Both the position numbers and the translations under genes were made by a program. From Conchocele bisecta (taxonomy: Eukaryota > Mollusca > Bivalvia > Lucinida > Thyasiridae), in contig CM055268.1 in assembly GCA_029237695.1 (NCBI GenBank), forward strand, positions 49,618,418 to 49,682,417: DNA of 64,000 nucleotides, read 5' to 3'. Positions 1 to 13,266 of the stretch are shown in pieces (within the stretch, counting starts at the first letter, position 1; the number at the start of each line of letters is the position of its first letter). The notes under the pieces were generated by a model. It saw only the letters and a program-made list of their open reading frames with translations. It did not search any database and had not been told where the DNA came from.

Positions 1-89
1 CAGACTGGATATAGTGTTATAGCCGTACAGACGAACATATACATTCGTACATTCATATGAAGGCACACTGAAGCCCAGCCACAGTAATT

Positions 90-278
90 GCTTGTTAGAA
101 GCATATCTGTTGTTTCGCTTCTGAAGCCTGATATCGATCTGTATTGCTTGTTAGAAGTATGGCCGTTGTTTCATTGATGATGTGGAATGCCAGTGCAGAT
201 CCTGCGGATGTACAGGCTGATCTTGGGCTGCACTGATCGCAAAACCCATAAGCCACATATCTCCAGCCACTGTCACAT
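90..278. repeat. F8 repeat, fragment
   Basis: Fragment of the most abundant dispersed repeat here. It carries TGCTTGTTAGAAG, the CAGTGCAGATCCTG segment and a terminal arm reading CCCATAAGCCACATATCTCC. Fuller copies (59471-59703, 30631-30858) have inverted ends based on GTGGCTGTGACTGGAG. Bases 279-685 show nothing recognisable. Confidence 0.6.
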
Positions 279-685
279 ATACACTTTGTACATCTATTTG
301 AATGCATACAGAAATTCAGCCATTGGAAAATAATTACAACAGCTACTGCAGGTGAAATATTTGTTGAAATACCTTGCACTTCTGGTCTTATTTTGTATTG
401 TACTGAAATGAGCTATATTTGGGTATCTGTACACACCATTTCTCGTAATTATATAATGCACGGCAATTGTACAATATTTGTATTGTCTATATTTTATGTT
501 CATACTATTAAATGGTTATATAGGCGCTAATTAAGCATTAATTTTCTATACTATATCACCACGCGTGATTTCGTGAATTTATAGCATCTTTTCCAAGGAT
601 TGAATGAGATGTGATGAATATACAAATGACACTTCAAATATATAGAGGCTATTCATATTCATGCAACTAATATGACATGCATGCT

Positions 686-821
686 CATCGAGTGGTGTGA
701 AATGCTCATGTTTCCCTCGTGAAATATGGACATTTCACACAAATCGCTTAACGCATCGAGTGGTGTGAAATGCTCATGTTTCCCTCGTGAAATATGGACA
801 TTTCACACAAATCGCTTAACG
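686..821. repeat. Perfect 68-bp tandem duplication
   Basis: Two adjacent copies (686-753 and 754-821) of a 68-bp unit, identical as far as I can read. The unit contains an inverted pair, GTGTGAAATG and CATTTCACAC, so each copy can fold. No gene is visible in 822-1016. Confidence 0.9.
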
Positions 822-1016
822 TATATGTTGTATTCGTTGCAAAATATGAATATTTTATTTATTATATACCTCACCCAGCATTAGTCAGTACTAATATTTC
901 ATCGGAAGATATTTATTTCATCGTAAAACTATGTATTTCATGGATAGGTACAATTAAAACACCTTTACTGCTATGTATTCTGGTGTCTGGATAATACCGT
1001 TCCCCATACACTCAAA

Positions 1017-1210
1017 TTAACCACTTCAGAGCACTTTCCCAATGTTTGCAAACAGTGTAGATCCAGATGAGCCGGCTCGTAACGAGCCGTCTCATCCGGA
1101 TCTGCACTATTTGTTGATACATTCTTATTTTTGACCCTTGTATGATTAATGGAATACACGTAGTTAAAATGGATACATGGAGGAGTCCATACCAGGGGTG
1201 AAAGGATTAA
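1017..1210. mobile_element. F1 MITE copy a
   Basis: Bounded by TTAA at 1017 and 1207. The centre has the stem CGGCTCGTAACGAGCCG seen in all F1 copies, and the right end GGGGTGAAAGGATTAA matches the F1 end elsewhere. TTAA target sites suggest piggyBac-type mobilisation. It ends 37 bp before the inferred acceptor of the first visible FRRS1-like exon. Confidence 0.75.
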
Positions 1211-1247
1211 ACACAAACCGTGCCAAAAGTTACGACTACGTTTCCAG

Positions 1248-2684
1248 AGTGACGTTCGTGCAGTCGTTCACCAACTACTGGGTGGCCATCAACTCGCCCG
1301 TCGTCTACGATGGCGTGTCACGCGACCTGAGCATGATGCAGGTGTTCAGCCTCCAGTCACCGACGAGTCAGACGTGTATGTCGGGGAGCGCCGCGACAAC
1401 GGCAGCCGTCAACACCACGGTGGCTACATCACCACCCACCACCACCACGGTCCCTACCACCACCACCACTACACCCACCACCACCACCACTACATCGCCT
1501 ACCACCACACCAACCACAACCACACCCACTACAACCACACCCACCACTACGACGCCGTCTACCACTACCACAACCACTACTGTACCCACGACAACGACGA
1601 CAGTGGCCACGACCACGACTACTGCATCGACCACAACTGCTGAACCAACGACCACATTTGTCTCGTGGTCGTCAACAGACTACTGGGCAGACTGGTGGGA
1701 AACGACGACAGGTGGGCTACCGGCGATAGAATCCACGCCCCTAAATCCAACAACAACAGGCCGAACTACTACAACCACAACTCCACCACCTACAACAACA
1801 TCGACAAAAGCCACACCACCACCACCAACAACAACTACAAAAGCTACAACTACAACAACAAAGGCCACAACAACAACAGCTACAACTACTACAACATCAG
1901 CAACCACAACGAGCACGACAACGACTCCGCCCACGACAACCACCACTACACCTACCACTACTACAACTATCCCGAGCACTGCTCCGACCACAACAGTTCC
2001 AACAACAACTACCACTCCACCAACAACAACTACCACCTTGCCGACCACAACTACCACTCAAACAACAACAACAACTACTACTAGAAAACCCACCACCACC
2101 ACCACCACTACAACTACCACTTTACCGACAACAACCGTTGCATACACTACCGAATATATCCCTGTTGAAATGACAACTGCGTACTCGGAACCCGCCTACT
2201 ATGACATTGGCTTTGGCATTTCTGAAACAACAACAGCAGCACCAACGCCAGTCACCACGTACAGAGCACGCCCGGCAATGACGCGGCAACACACGACTTC
2301 CATGTTCCTGGATCTCACGTTTCCGCCAATCACGACCCCGCCCACGGAGCCTCCCAGAACGACACGCGCCACCACAACCAGTACTCGCCGCATCACCACC
2401 GCCGCCACCACCACCACAGCCAGGACAACAACAACCAGATCCACTACCACACCGCCACCCCACCACCCCCGGCAACCACCGAGTTTGTGGGAGACTTGCC
2501 GCTCACACCCGACCCCGGCTGTGGAGTGACACAGGGATGTTTCGACGACTGTAAGCACGGGGCCTGTAGCTTCATCGTTGCATGGAAAACAAGGCGCGAC
2601 TCAACGGAATTCGAGATCAGAACGAAACCGACATTGGACAAACCTTGCTGGGCAGCCATTGGATTCAGCAACGACAGGCAGATG
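1248..2684 (+). CDS. FRRS1-like exon 1: mucin stretch and start of DOMON 1
   Basis: The Thr-rich frame is open from 1177 to a stop at 2527-2529 and consists largely of TTT/PTT runs, typical of an O-glycosylated stalk. Before it comes a non-repetitive stretch containing FVQSFTNYWVAINSP that I cannot assign. DOMON 1 starts in a different frame (EFVGDLPLTPDPGCGVTQ, about 2481 on), so one base appears lost near the C-runs at 2455-2470. The donor is ATG|GTATGT after 2684, phase 0. The start at 1248 is inferred from TTTCCAG|AG; the true start could differ. Confidence 0.7.
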
Positions 2685-5600
2685 GTATGTGCGAAATAAT
2701 GTGTTTAATTTTCGAGTTCTTAGTTACGTCTACAAGGATTATTTAAAGTCACATGTTTCTTCATATCATATTATTATTTAGTTGGCATTAACCATATATA
2801 TTCATATATATATATTATCATTTCACATACGTTTCTACTGGAGATAATTGGATATTTGTAGACATTAATGGTGATTTTCCCTACACTCAAGGAAGCCCTG
2901 ATATCTCCATTTTAAATGCTGTTTTATTTCACATGACTATTGTTTGTTTGAGGCAATTACTTAGCCAATACGTCATAAATGATCAACGGAACGAACGCCT
3001 GCTAGCATATCGTGGTTGGCGATTATCATCGATCTGTTGACATTGTCCTGTAATTTCCTGGCGTTGTATTTGACAGGGGCTGGACAGCGTGACGGAGTGT
3101 CTGTGGGCGGCCGACGGGCGGGTACAGGTGCACCAATCGTACAACCTCGACTACTACCGCAACCTCCGTCTCACCAATGTAGGTGGCGCATACACTGATG
3201 GTGGATTGTGGCGTCGGGGAAACCGAGGGGTTGGATGGGGGTGGGGACGGGGATTGGCTGAGGAACCCATGATTATAAAACTTCCGGATACTATTCGCAA
3301 TCTCACGTTTGCAAGCAAACTGACTGATCAATGAGGAACCATGCTTAGTGGTGGCCAATCACGATTTTGGATAGATTGCATGAACACTGTAATAAGCTCG
3401 GAACCGTGATGATGAAACTTTCGGAGCAAGGTCTCGAAACACATTATCGAAGTTTGATTGGTCCAGGTTATGTTGTGCAGGCCCAGCCAATTAATTTGCT
3501 TTTAATATTCCAATTCCAAAATATATGAAAGTTTGATAATCAGGCGATTTAGCCAGGTTATCTCATAATATTATACATTGAACAAACAATGTTACACACA
3601 AATACATGTAGTCACAACTTAGTCCATGAAAAATCACTACTGCCGTTAATGATATTAATATTTATACGACAATACTGTATATGCAACCCATGAAAAATCA
3701 TCTATGGCACTAATGATACTGGGGCCCGTTTCACTAAACTTCGTACGACTAAACTGTTCGTAAGTGCAAACTTAGGATCGTGTGTAAATCTCAATTCATG
3801 GATTTACATTTATTGAGCATAGCAGCCTATGCTCAATAAATGTAAATCCAATAATTGCGTACAAAAAAACATTTTTAATGTTAAATTTACAGACTATCAT
3901 GCACTTACGAACATTTTAGTCGTACAAAGTTTAGTGAAACGGGCCCCTGGTTATTAACGGTGGTAAGGCTGTATATGCAACTGTAAGTAACCATGATCTA
4001 CACTGGTATATGTATAAATTGTAGTTATGTGATGTTTGTGAGGTTAATTCACTTTGACTGGTTCAAAAAAACCTGCCAAAATTTTACGTCTTCACTCTTC
4101 TGGGGAGAGTGAAGTAGTATATAGCGATTTAACATTGGGAAATTGTTTTTTTGTCGCCATAAAATCAATATTGGAACAACATTTCACGAAATAAAAGAAT
4201 GCTAATTCTTAAATTGTGATATAAATTAATATTATCGAAGCCAATATAATTGTAGCATTGTTTACATAGCCGTTACATTTTGGCAGGTTTTGTAAAACAG
4301 ACATTAGTATTAATAATAATAATAATTTTCCCTCTGTAGCCGAGGTTGGGCCTATCGGAGGAGTACGGAGGGGTGAAGAACGGAATATTCCACTGTAGCT
4401 TCACGAGGGCAAACTTCGTGGCGGGCGAGAAGGACGTGTTCGACCTCACTAAGGACTGGTACATGATGTTTGCCGAGGGACCCGCCATTAATGGTATATT
4501 TCAAACATGTGTATAAGTGCGTTTGTTGTTAATGAATGAAGTTTAATCTTCAATGGTATGCTTGTGTCGGGTCTTCCCAACTAGACATTGTTTAACCCTT
4601 TCAACCCTAAGGAACTGGAATGGACTGTGATATGCTAATGTTCCGACCAATCCAATGGTCACAAAATGATTTCCAGATTCGTCCATTTATGAAAAGGGGG
4701 TGTTTTTGTTCTACTATTAAAATTACTTTCAAAATGTGCAGATCAGGATGAGACGGCTCGTTACGAGCCGGCTCATCTGGATCTGCACTTTTTGCATAAA
4801 CCGCTATAGCGGGATTTCGGGTTCAAAGGGTTAAAGGGGCATAGCAAGATTTTGTGAAAACATACTATAAAAAAGCGTTCTCCTCATACCCTTGTGGAAA
4901 ATGGTTTAACCCTTAGACTGCTACTCACAACACTTGTCGTCTGCTGTTCGTTTTATATCTTGCCTTATTTCTCAATAAAAACATGCTTTGACAGCACTTC
5001 AGAATCATTTCCCAAGGAAATGATTCTGAAGTGCTGTCAAAGCATGTTGTAAATTATTCTAAAGTGATGTCAAAGTATGTTTTTGATGATAAAAATGGAA
5101 AATAGAAAATAAACAGCAGACGACAAAAAAAAATAAGATAGCGGTCTAAGGGTTAATTGAAGATATATCAACGATACTAGGACCGCTGATTGTTTTTCAG
5201 GATTACCTTACCATCGCTCTAGCCGAGTTTAAACCGGGCACGAATACACACCGTCTTCTCATAGTGACTTACGGTGACATAAGTATCAGATTTTCTATCT
5301 TGTTGAAGATAGAAAATCCGATATTTATGTACCTATATGGGTGAAAATAGAAGCAGGCATGCGGTCCTAGTATCGCCATATATCTTCAATTAAACCACTT
5401 TATACAGGGCCATGATGAAAACACTTTTGTATTTTTATTATGTTATGTTATCACGTTATTATGCCCCTTTAATGTACGCAATATATGTGCAGTGCATGTA
5501 TTTATACTCTATGAATCTATGATGTATGTGTTTGTTTGATTTCATAGCCTTGATGGGTCAATGGGAGAAGGGACCTGGCTCCATGAGGGAGTCAGCCCCC

Positions 5601-8600
5601 TTCTCCCACTGACTCCTTCAATTATTATTTAAGGGATAAAGATCCCGCACAGATATGACACCATGCCACCGGTGACGCGACAGAGGGTGGACCTGCAGAT
5701 TTATCCGCCCACTCATGTCGTCTATGATCACGAACTGGAGCACAGACTGAGCCTGAGGGTCAAAGTCGACCCAGCCCCACCCACAGTCCCAGTAGTGGTA
5801 GGTTCTATACTTAATGACAGTTCCACGGCAATAACAGACCACAATCCCAGAAGTGGTAGGTTTCTTTCTTACTAACCGTTCCATGGCGATACCATGTTGC
5901 TGCTCGGGACAACATTATGTGTCTTATTGGATGGAAAGTTACACAATATACACCCACAGTCGCAGAACTGGTTGCTTACTCACTGGCCGTTCCACGGCGA
6001 TACCACATGACTGCCCGGGACAACATTGCATTTTTATTAGATGGAAAGTTACAACATATACACCCACATTCCCAGTAGTGGTAGGTTGTTTCTTACTCAC
6101 TGACCGTTCCACGGCGGTAACATGTTACTGCGTGGGACAACAATGCGTTTCTGGGAATTGCTGGGAAGTTACAACATATACAGTTCCGCACCGCTTACCA
6201 CTGTTTGGTATTAATTGAGTCCAGATGTGGCTTTGACTTGAGAAATGGAGCACATGGGTATTACTATCAGTGTATAACCATGTTAACATATTACCATGAC
6301 TACGGGCATGCAATGTATTGTCTGTGTGGTATATTTTAATCTCGTGCATACGTACATGTACGGGGCGCCAAGTGGGACATGGCTCAATTTTGTCAACAAA
6401 ATTCCTTTTTGTGCCGCAAAACTCAATTCTGTGTCACAAAATTCACTTTTGTGCCACAAAACTCAAAAACTCAATTCTGTGTCACAAAATTCGCTTTTGT
6501 GCCACAAAACTCAATTCTGTGTCACAAACACAAAATTCACTTTTGTGCCACAAAACTCAATTCTGTGTCACAAAATTCAATTCTGTGTCACAAAATTCAA
6601 TTCTGCATACGTTTCGTATACGTATTTGCATACGTTTCGATTCTGTTGCCCACATATGGCACACGCATGTAAGAAGGACTACTATTGGTCAGATACAGTA
6701 TGACAAAAATGTGGCCTGAATAATATGTATACAAATATATCAGCAACAAACGTGATGGAACTTGGATGTAAAATAACATTTTGTGAATTGGTTGCCATGG
6801 CAACCGTTTATTGTAATTATGTATTGACTATGTACATTACATTTAATAACGCTATCCCAATGTTGGTTACTTGAAATAAAACGATGCTATTGTTAAAATG
6901 TTTATATAAACTAGTTGTTATTGGTCAGATACAGTATGACAAAAATGTGGCCTGAATAATATGTATACAAATATATCAGCAACAAACGTGATGGAACTTG
7001 GATGTAAAATAACATTTTGTGAATTGGTTGCCATGGCAACCGTTTATTGTAATTATGTATTGACTATGTATATACATTTAATAACGCTATCCCAATGTTG
7101 GTTACTTGAAATAAAACGATGCTATTGTTAAAATGTTTATATAAACTAGTTGTTATTTGGCCGTCCTGGCATCCGCATACATGATTAGTCACAATAAGAT
7201 TCTTGGATAGAACTAGAGGTATATATTTTTTATCATAATATAACCAACATAACTGTCCATAAAGAAGTATAATATTGATATATTGGGTTATATTTTCGCA
7301 TTGAAATATTTAAACCTGCAAGTGTACTCCACCATCTAGTAAAATGGACTAAGACCGATCTCAACCAATCAACGTAGAGATGACATAGACAATAAGTTAC
7401 GTAAACTAATTTTTGTGGACAAAACTGACTTTTGTGGACAAAACTGAATTATGTCCCACAAAACTGAATTTTGTTCACAAAACTCAATTCTGTCTTACAA
7501 AATTGAATCCTTTATAACAAAAATGAATTTTGTATATCAGAAATTTACATAATTGGATTTTGTGATTTTTAGTGTTACAAAACTCAATTTTGTCTGGACA
7601 AAATTGGTTTTGTACACATAATTAACCTGTCCTGCTTGGCGCCCCGTAACATGAACATATAGATGTAATTCATCCAGAAGTTGGTTGCACTTGACTGCAC
7701 TGACCTCAACAACGGCGTTGGCTAGCGTTATTAACAGCATACCCGTTTTGTTTTGCTTTAGCAAAGGCGTATCGCGGCCGACGACCACTGCGGCCAGACC
7801 CATTCATGTTTCCAGGACTGCACCTCCCTGGGGTGTAAGTTCATTGTGTCGTGGGTGAGCGAGCCTGACCACGTGTCGTTCACGCTGCGGGCCATGCTGA
7901 ATGACACACAGAATCAGTGGATCGCCATAGCGTTCTCACACGATGACACAATGGTGAGCTTTGATGGTGGGTCGCCGGCTGGGGAAATGTAGCTTACGAT
8001 ATGTACAACACTTGTAGGTATCGGACCAGTCGTGCACAAGCGCCCAGTAGGATTCGAATCTAAGCGTTTGCTGATGAGAGGCATATGGAAAGCCAAATAT
8101 ACATCAACTCAAATAATTATTTCTAGCTCAAAATACTTATAGCTAGCATTACATATTTAGAGCTAGCTCCAAATGATTTAGAGACATTTTCAAATGATTT
8201 GGAGCTAGCTCTAAATATTTAATGCTAGCTCTAATTATTTAGATCTAGCATTAATCACTTGAGTTTTGTATAAAGTACGCGGAATGGGGCCGAATGATGT
8301 TGAACAAACACGATGGTACCTAACACTGCGGATATTCTGGAAGCACTTCTCGGACGTTGTTTAACCCTTACCATGCTGATAAATTTTGTCGTCTGCTGTT
8401 TATGTTTTACTTTCGATTTTTTCTCATCAAAAACATGGTTTGACAGCATTTTAGAATCATTTCCAAAGGAAATGATCCTAAAGTGCTGTCAAACCATGTT
8501 TTTATTGAGAAACAAGGCAAAATATAAAGCAACAGCAGACGACAATTTTCGTGCTCAGCAGGCTAAGGGTTAAAACATCTATGTGACGGCTCCTAAATGT

Positions 8601-11600
8601 GTCTATATATAAGAAATCACACTTTAAGAGATCAATGGAAGAATGGGGCTACCTCCCTCAGTTAAACTCAATATAAACGATGTAAACGGTTTGCATGCTG
8701 TATTCCTATTTGGTGAAGTAATAGTATGGTTCCTGATTAGTATTATCTGTGCGTCTATTGCCAGGGTGATGATAGCGTTGTACAGTGTGTCTCCGATGAG
8801 ATGGGTGATATCACCGTCTCACATTCCTACAACAAAGGCAAGAACAACATCAGGCTGGAAGACGTAAGTGGTTCTTCTAAGACACGTGTTGGAAGTTCAT
8901 GTTCTTTTATTGCTGCCCGTCGCATGTCTACAACGGTTTCATGAAATGGTGGGATCGCATATAGTGTTTTACATCTACGTTCATATGGGACTGGCCATAC
9001 AGTGTATGTTGTTTGCCTCTGCGTCTAACATGTATGGACATACATACATGTTATTATTTCACATTATGGCTTGATAGTTTGGTTATCTTCCAGTTTAGAA
9101 TGAGTTATGAATACGCCGATTACAAATGAGACATGCCATGTCATGTTGTACTTTCGGACATCTCATCTGCGTAATTTCATGAAATACGTTTACAAAATTT
9201 ACAATAATTTTCGTAAATGGCTTCAAAAGTTGATAAATTCCGCATGTACTGGGACAATTTTGTCGACTTTTGACTTTATTTATGAAAAATATTGTAAATT
9301 TTGTAACATATTTGATGACGTGGCGTGTCTCTAATGTGGTGGTTTCCCTTTCTCAACCAGTTTATATTTTACGCAGCGCTATTCAATAGACCAGTCTTAC
9401 AAATACGCCACCAAGCTTGGAGGTTCCGGGGGTGGGGGGAAGGTTCCAAGTTCGGTGACCTATTTATAAGACTAGGCTATACATATCTACCAGGCTGACG
9501 TGGGACTGGGAAACATCAGCACCTCTTTCGTGGATGGCGTCTTCGAGTGTTCCTTTGTTCGGGACAGATATATTGGAGACACCGAGAGGATATTTAATCT
9601 GGATAGAGAGTGGAATATCTTATTCGCACATGGAAGGTCAAAGAAAGGTGACTATGTTCATTATTAGTCATTATGTATTTGTGTATGCTACATACGATGC
9701 AATCGTCAAAAATGCAACTGTCTAGAAATCCGCTTTTTTTGCAGATTCTTTTTCTGAAACCCAATTATTGAGCTATATTACTTTAAGCAATATGTATTCA
9801 TTTTGTACTTTAAGAGGCAACATGTAATCCACTTTACAATCTGTACATACACGTTGCAATGGATTTAGAAAACACTCTTAGTACACACTTCATTTATTTT
9901 ATTCAATTACATCTAGAGGCTACGTCCATTTACTGATAGACAGTCTATGGCACACTAATTCCTCAAAATCGTGTTTGTGGTGTTGTTGTTTTCCTTTGGC
10001 TTGCCGTATTAGTCCCCCTATGTATGTGTCCTTTATCACCTACTTCATTCATAAACATTACAACAACGAACATTGCTGCACGTTTTCTCCTTTATAGGCA
10101 ATCCGTTGCTCAATATTGCTCTTATGTAATGCACTGTAAAGTAACGCAATTAGATATACAGTGGAACCTCTCTAAACCGGACACCAATAATACATATGTG
10201 ATCTTATTCGTGATGTATCGTGGTCATTTATCTCAGGTGATAATGTCTGTTCGTGATCGCATAGCACACAACTATGACACAGAATGATCAAATACCTGAT
10301 TTACAGTGAAACCTCTCTAAGCCGGACACCCTGGGGACCTCCCAGGGTGTCCGGTTTAGAGAGGTTTCACTGTATATACTCAGAACCACCACGGACCTTT
10401 AGCATAGATTAAGTATAAATGTCATACATTACTTGCGGTAATGATAGTTGATTAATGATGTATGATTGTTCCATGTGTACACCCTGTTCTATATCAACTC
10501 TATACAGGTATCATGCTGCCCCACAGTTTCGCGGACCTTCCTCATGTCTCCGACAGTCGGGTGGACTTTACCAAACTGCAGCCATCACTGATCACCGCCA
10601 GCAGTCTGTACATCAAGATACACGGTAAGGTGACCATTGATTGATCACTGGCCAGATTATAATAAGTATATAATATATGGGCCGTCAGCTGATGAAAGGT
10701 ACCTTTTCAACATTTGTGAATGACGACCAACAAGCAGGTGCATGTCATTGGAATAAATATAACCGCTTTGCTGAGGACGGTCATGCGACTTTCGTGACTT
10801 GAATGGTGAACAGTGTAGACCCTGATCAGACTGCGCGGATATCGCAGGCTGATCTGGGGCTACTCTGGTCGCAAACGTCGTAAGGTATACTTTCTCAGCA
10901 AACCGCCCATATACATGTATGATTATTTGTCCTCACTAAAAACGCAGGCCTCGATAAGATGAAAACATGTCAAGAAAGTGCGTACATTCTTAATGTTAAC
11001 TTGGTCATACTGATGTGATGGAGACAGCGTTGAATAGGTATGAGCACTGCAATTATACAGGCATGTAATCACTATTCAGTACACTTATCGACATATGTAT
11101 ACATTTGAGTGTGAAAACAGAATGCCTGTTATACAGCTCGCAGACATAGTGTTTTGAATCAAATATGTATGTTACAGCGGGTCTGATGATATTCGCCTGG
11201 GTGCTCTGTGCGTCTCTAGCAACTCTCGTGGGCCGGTACTTCCAGCCTTTCTGGTGGGGAGAGAAACGCTTCGGTAGCACGTCCTGGATAAAGGTATTTA
11301 TGCGTGTATTTATGTAATTCGATGGTCTAGTAACATAAGGTCGTAACTGCTATGCTTTAGCATAGCAGTTACGACCTTATGTTACTAGACCATCGGTATG
11401 TGTTAAAATGCGTGTCAACTTCTAATGTCAGTTTAGGCCGAGTTAAAGGTACTCAGTCCACTCAGTAGGCACATTCTGTTCTTTATATCAGAGACATAAT
11501 CTGAGACATTGTCTGGCAAATTAAACATTCATTCACCATTGCCCCACGTATTGATTGGCATTATTATACATTTCATATCAGGCGAAAATTTTAACACTGA

Positions 11601-13230
11601 TATCAGGAGCGATAACCGTGTTTCCTTAAAATGCTAACGGACATGACTATTTATTATATCAGTAAAATAACTATTACTAATATCGCGGGCACTCGTAGCT
11701 TTTAGAACTGGTGGAATAGTGGCACAAATATACACTTGTGTGTGTGGGGGGTCGAAACATCATAACTGAATAGTTAAAGGTACATATCCATGCAGTAGGC
11801 ACAAAATGTTCTTTATATCAGAGACATCATCTGAGAAATTTTCTGGCCAAATAAACATTAATTCACAATTACCCCACGTATTAATTGACATTATTATACA
11901 TTTCATATCAGACGTAAATTTCCAAATTGATATCAGGGGCGATAACCGTGTTTCCTTAAAATGTTAACTGAAATTACTATTTATTGTCTGTATTTATATT
12001 TTGATGTGCAATGATCATACTTTATAATCTGTCGAAAATATTATTTGTTCAGGTGACGCATTTAATTAGTATAAATAATTAAACAATATCCTGCTTGATT
12101 TGCATATGAAAATAGCCTGATACCACCGCGCGTCACAGCCATTTTGGCTGTGATAATGTAATAAATTCAGTATAATAATTCTGCATACTTTTAATTATCA
12201 AATATATGCAGTCGGTAGTTCTATATGAAATAATGCATTTTGGGAAAAATAAATGATTTCTCCCTCAAAATATACTTTGCTAGAAAAGTATACTTTGCAA
12301 TTTTGATGAAATCGGTTACAGGAGTGTGCTATTTGATCAGGCGAAATACTGGTCCCAGATCCCATAAGCCACATTTCTCCAGTCGCAGCCACAGTTTAGA
12401 CACGCCATGTGATTTTGTACCTAAGAACATGGGCGATATTTCATGAAAAACACTTACACAGTTTGCGATATTTTCCGTACTATAAAACGACTTCGAAAGC
12501 TGTCAGATGAAATTTTCATAGCAAATGATGAAGAGAATTACGCATTATAATACGGAAAATATTTCGTCATCTTCCGACGTCATGTACAGAAATATCAGAA
12601 ACATGTGTATCACAGTTTGTATAAATGTAGTACATGAACAATCGCACATGTTCCTTGTACAAAATCACATGGCGTGTCTCATTAGTATCAAGGACGGTGT
12701 CTAGTATTCCACGAATTCGTGTCATTCCGGTTACAGGTCCACTGGTTGTTCGTGCTGCTCACGTGTATTGCCGTGATTACAGGTTTCGTGATCATCTTCT
12801 ACGGCGTGAAAGGCATCAGCAGGCTCTACACGGTAGGACTTGTCAGTTTCTATATACATGTAGCCGATTCCATATGCCGCGCCCTGTCCCACTTATGAAA
12901 ATTGGGTGTTTTATTTCTCTAAAAAAAATATAAGAAATTTACTTGCAAAAAGTGCAGAACCTCATGAGACGGCTCATGAGGATATGCACTATTTTCAAAC
13001 TGCAAAGAGCAGTGCATGCATTTGGATTCTTTTCAATACCCGATGTTTCAAGTGGTATTAGTACGCTGTTTAATTTTTTTAGCGCCCTCTTGCGGACAGT
13101 ACGGTATAGTCGGCATATTGGCGTACGTCTGTACGTCCGTACGTACGTGCGTGCGGGTTAAAGTTTTTGGTTAATTTTTTTGTGGCTGAATTTTTTCGGT
13201 ATACTATTAAAGCTTTCGTCGTGTTCGTCA

Positions 13231-13266
<36 letters not shown>

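Noticed and set aside
1368..2558. Val-rich minus-strand and His/Asn-rich plus-strand open frames over the mucin stretch
   Set aside because: They are the other frames of ACC/ACA repeats; only the Thr frame is continuous and biologically sensible.
4740..4790. CGGCTCGTTACGAGCCG palindrome as terminator or operator
   Set aside because: Same stem found in several dispersed F1 copies with TTAA ends, so it is a MITE centre.
6296..6719. Overlapping open frames of about 130 codons
   Set aside because: All three frames stay open because of the TTTGTG-CACAAAA repeat array.
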